Assembly: GCA_964485695.1 (NCBI GenBank)
Contig: CAZAKZ010000210.1
Coordinates: forward strand, 1 to 8,139
Direction of reading: 5' to 3'
DNA length: 8,139 nt
Origin: CAZAKZ01 sp964485695
GTDB taxonomy: Bacteria; Planctomycetota; JAFGQW01
Position numbers and translations under genes: made by a program
Notes under the pieces: generated by a model
Databases searched by the model: none
Seen by the model: the letters and a program-made list of their open reading frames with translations, nothing else
What the model was told of the DNA's origin: nothing
Part shown: piece by piece, positions 6,233-8,139 of the stretch
How positions within the stretch are numbered: the stretch's first letter is position 1
Layout of the letters: every line of letters begins with the position of its first letter

Positions 6233-7363
6233 ATGGATCAACTGAGCAAGCTGCTTGACAACGTGGTCTCCGACATGGGGCTGATCGCCCTCACGCCGGG
6301 CCACGTGTTCATGTGGGGGGTCGCCTTCTTCTTTCTCTATCTCGCGGTGAAGAAAAAGTACGAGCCCCTTCTCCTTCTTCCGATCGGCTTTGGAATCTTC
6401 CTGACGAATCTGCCCCTCGCTCCCCTCATGGGGGACCACGAGCTCCTGTGGATCTTCCACCATTACGGGATCGAGTGGGAAGTGATCCCCTGCGTCATCT
6501 TTCTCGGACTCGGGGTCATGACCGATTTCGGTCCCATGCTCGCAAATCCCAAGTCGCTTCTGGTGGGAGCCGGCGCCCAGCTGGGTGTGTTCGTCACATT
6601 CGTGGGCACCTACGTCTTTGCCAACTTCACCCTTTCCGAGGCGGCCTCCGTGGCCATCATCGGCGGCGCCGACGGCCCCACCACCATTTATCTGACCAAT
6701 TCCCTGGCGCCTCAGCTCATCGGGCCCAATGCCCTGGCCGCCTATTCGTACATGGCCATGGTTCCCCTGATCCTGCCGCCCATCGTCCGTCTCTTCACCA
6801 CGGACAAGGAGCGTAAGATCGAGATGAGGCAGCTCCGCCACGTTTCCCGCATCGAGAAGATCCTGTTTCCCCTGTCCGGCACGATTCTGATCGGATTGAT
6901 GATCCCGGCCATCCTGCCCCTTCTGGGCATGCTGATGCTGGGGAACTTCATGCGGGAAACGGGCGTGGTCCAGAGGTTGTCCAAGACCGCCCAGGGCGAC
7001 CTGATGAACATCGTGACGATCTTCCTTGGCATCTCGGTGGGCGCCACCATGACGGCAGATAAGTTTCTCGATCCCAAAACCCTGTTCATCTTCGGATTCG
7101 GTATCTTCGATTTTATCCTCTGCACCATCGGGGGCGTCCTGATGGTCAAGGTGATGAACCTGTTCGTCAAAGAAAAGATCAACCCGATCATCGGGGCCGC
7201 CGGGCTCTCCGCCGTACCCATGGCCGCACGCGTCTGCCAGACCATGGGCAAGGAGGCGAATCCAAAAAATTTCCTGCTCATGCACGCCATGGGCTGCAAC
7301 GTGGCGGGCGTCATCGGCACGGCGGCGGCTGCGGGTCTCATGATCGCCATGTTCAATAAATGA
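6233..7363 (+). CDS. oadB: Sodium-ion-translocating decarboxylase, beta subunit (OadB/GcdB/MmdB family)
   Basis: 376 residues, very hydrophobic, with about nine to eleven membrane segments, and the usual length for the family. Signatures: MTDFGPMLANP at 96-106; the re-entrant sodium-site motif GGADGPT at 144-150, with D147 equivalent to the essential aspartate of Klebsiella OadB; AAYSYMA at 169-175; a cytoplasmic loop ERKIEMRQLRHVSRIEK (193-209); NPIIGAAGLSAVPMAARV at 317-334; and HAMGCNVAGVIG at 351-362. This subunit removes CO2 from carboxybiotin and pumps Na+ outward across the inner membrane, conserving decarboxylation energy. The family serves oxaloacetate, glutaconyl-CoA, methylmalonyl-CoA and malonate enzymes, and the beta subunit does not tell them apart. 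After a mutase that yields a malonyl-CoA-type product, an acyl-malonyl-CoA decarboxylase is most likely. The ribosome binding site is weak (AGG at 6216-6218, 14 bases away). Confidence 0.94.
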   Translation: MDQLSKLLDNVVSDMGLIALTPGHVFMWGVAFFFLYLAVKKKYEPLLLLPIGFGIFLTNLPLAPLMGDHELLWIFHHYGIEWEVIPCVIFLGLGVMTDFGPMLANPKSLLVGAGAQLGVFVTFVGTYVFANFTLSEAASVAIIGGADGPTTIYLTNSLAPQLIGPNALAAYSYMAMVPLILPPIVRLFTTDKERKIEMRQLRHVSRIEKILFPLSGTILIGLMIPAILPLLGMLMLGNFMRETGVVQRLSKTAQGDLMNIVTIFLGISVGATMTADKFLDPKTLFIFGFGIFDFILCTIGGVLMVKVMNLFVKEKINPIIGAAGLSAVPMAARVCQTMGKEANPKNFLLMHAMGCNVAGVIGTAAAAGLMIAMFNK

Positions 7364-7390
7364 CAGAACTTCGAAAAATAAGGTAGACGG

Positions 7391-7810
7391 ATGGATTCGA
7401 TCTGGGAACGCCTGACAGATCCAGAACTCCTGTTCGGCCTCATGGTGCGGTTCTTCGGCGTCTTCGCGGTCCTCATCATCATCATGATCGGGATTTGGCT
7501 CTCGGGTCTCCTCTTCATCCGGTTGAAGGAAAAACCGGAGACCGATGGGGATCTCAGCGGGGAAGACCCACCACGGCCTTCCGGCAAGGAACTTGTAGTA
7601 CCGGATGAAGTTGCCGCGGCCATCTCGCTCTCGCTGGAAGAATACAGGGAAGAGACGGGCGGAGGTCGCCCTTCAGGCAGTGATGCTCGGACTCCGGCAG
7701 TAACACGACTTCGCCGGGCCCAGGAAAATCCCTGGAAAATCACGGGGAGACAGGAATCCGTTTCCAGGGCCCTATCCTGGAGAGTCGTCAGCGCGCGAAA
7801 CAGGAGATGA
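7391..7810 (+). CDS. Small membrane-anchored gamma-type subunit of a sodium-pump decarboxylase (OadG-like)
   Basis: 139 residues. One hydrophobic membrane helix lies near the N-terminus (about 14-43: FGLMVRFFGVFAVLIIIMIG then IWLSGLLF), followed by an acidic, Pro-rich linker and a conserved-looking tail: VPDEVAAAISLSLEEY (70-85), then NPWKITGRQ (about 112-120), typical of the OadG/MmdD group that ties the membrane beta subunit to the soluble carboxyltransferase. The last 20 or so residues are basic. It sits 27 bases after the beta gene with AAGG at 7380-7383 seven bases before the ATG, and is followed by the biotin carrier gene, so the three should act in one complex. Primary sequence is poorly conserved in this family; the call rests on the topology, the W-K-x-x-G-R-Q tail and the neighbours. 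Confidence 0.83.
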   Translation: MDSIWERLTDPELLFGLMVRFFGVFAVLIIIMIGIWLSGLLFIRLKEKPETDGDLSGEDPPRPSGKELVVPDEVAAAISLSLEEYREETGGGRPSGSDARTPAVTRLRRAQENPWKITGRQESVSRALSWRVVSARNRR

Positions 7811-7829
7811 CAGACGAGAAGTACCTGAC

Positions 7830-8139
7830 ATGAAGCATCGCGATTACGTCATCAACGGGAAGAAATACGGGGTGGACATCCTCTCCTTCGACGGTCACAA
7901 CGCGGAGGTCCGGGTAAACGGAACGACATACAAGGTGGAGGTCTCGGCAATGAACCGCGAGGAGCCGGTCGTGGCACCGCGGATCAATCCCGGCGCGCCT
8001 GCAGAAATCACCACTGGAAACAAGGTGCTCTCACCCATGCCGGGGACCATCTCGAATGTGTTCGTGAAGGAAGGTCAGGCGATCAGGCCCGGTGATCCGC
8101 TCATGATCCTGGAAGCCATGAAGATGGAAAACATGATCC
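7830..8139 (+). CDS. Biotin carboxyl carrier subunit of the decarboxylase, 3'-truncated by window end
   Basis: 103 residues are visible and the frame is open at the right edge; about 25-40 more are expected. The N-terminal part (1-40) shows the paired pattern YVINGKKYGVDI and VRVNGTTYKVEV of decarboxylase-type carriers. A Pro/Ala/Gly linker (about 46-63) connects to the biotinyl domain (64 on): VLSPMPGTI, then EGQAIRPGDPL, then EAMKMEN with K98 as the biotinylated lysine. The protein shuttles CO2 as carboxybiotin from the cytoplasmic carboxyltransferase (alpha subunit, not in the window and probably next downstream) to the membrane beta subunit. The start at 7830 lies 19 bases after the gamma stop; its ribosome binding site is unclear. 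It could also serve an acyl-CoA carboxylase, but the beta and gamma neighbours favour the decarboxylase. Confidence 0.93.
   Translation, partial: MKHRDYVINGKKYGVDILSFDGHNAEVRVNGTTYKVEVSAMNREEPVVAPRINPGAPAEITTGNKVLSPMPGTISNVFVKEGQAIRPGDPLMILEAMKMENMI

Noticed and set aside
6156..6245. 29-codon frame starting MVEQAPEPSV in the gap before the decarboxylase beta gene
   Set aside because: GGAGG lies about 14 bases before it, too far for a good site; it is very short and overlaps the next start. There is not enough to call a leader peptide.
6131..7285. 384-codon open frame on the minus strand
   Set aside because: Its sequence is rich in His, Asp, Gln and Gly with no fold-like pattern and mirrors the well-supported membrane beta subunit on the + strand; it is a GC-bias shadow.
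1..8139. Mobile element, CRISPR array, tRNA or rRNA, phage or defence system
   Set aside because: No repeats arrays, transposase, RNA gene or nuclease/helicase-type genes are visible; the window is filled by metabolic genes on one strand.

Overview
The window is a dense, GC-rich, single-strand gene cluster, all on the + strand, from what looks like an anaerobic bacterium. I infer an anaerobe from three features: an indolepyruvate:ferredoxin oxidoreductase subunit, a B12-dependent acyl-CoA mutase split over two genes, and subunits of a biotin-dependent sodium-pump decarboxylase. A sulfate-reducing or syntrophic Desulfobacterota member would fit, but the sequence does not fix the taxon.

Layout: (1) positions 1-223 hold the C-terminus of an IorB-like 2-oxoacid:ferredoxin oxidoreductase subunit. 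(2) 220-4067 encode a hydantoinase A / hydantoinase B pair (HyuA, HyuB), the two halves of an ATP-dependent lactam-ring-opening or carboxylating enzyme family. (3) 4064-6081 encode the cobalamin-binding small subunit and the catalytic large subunit of a methylmalonyl-CoA-mutase-type enzyme. These five genes are joined by four identical ATGA stop/start overlaps. (4) 6082-6232 is the only sizeable non-coding gap; it carries a 14-bp perfect palindrome and no visible terminator. (5) 6233-8139 encode the membrane beta subunit, a small gamma-type subunit and, cut by the window end, the biotin carrier of a sodium-ion-translocating acyl-CoA decarboxylase.

Interpretation: the gene set and order match the logic of anaerobic indoleacetate degradation described in Aromatoleum (the iaa pathway). 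There a hydantoinase-like pair opens the oxindole ring to (2-aminophenyl)succinate. A B12 mutase then turns the CoA thioester into (2-aminobenzyl)malonyl-CoA, which is decarboxylated. In this window IorB could supply indoleacetyl-CoA from tryptophan-derived indolepyruvate, HyuAB could open the ring, the mutase could rearrange the carbon skeleton, and the sodium pump could harvest the decarboxylation energy. The mutase supports a non-standard substrate. It keeps the carboxylate-binding Tyr and Arg of methylmalonyl-CoA mutase, but two active-site segments are replaced, one of them by six consecutive glycines, as if making room for a bulky side chain. A fermentative or syntrophic version of this pathway coupled to a sodium pump would be novel to my knowledge. 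It remains an inference from gene content.
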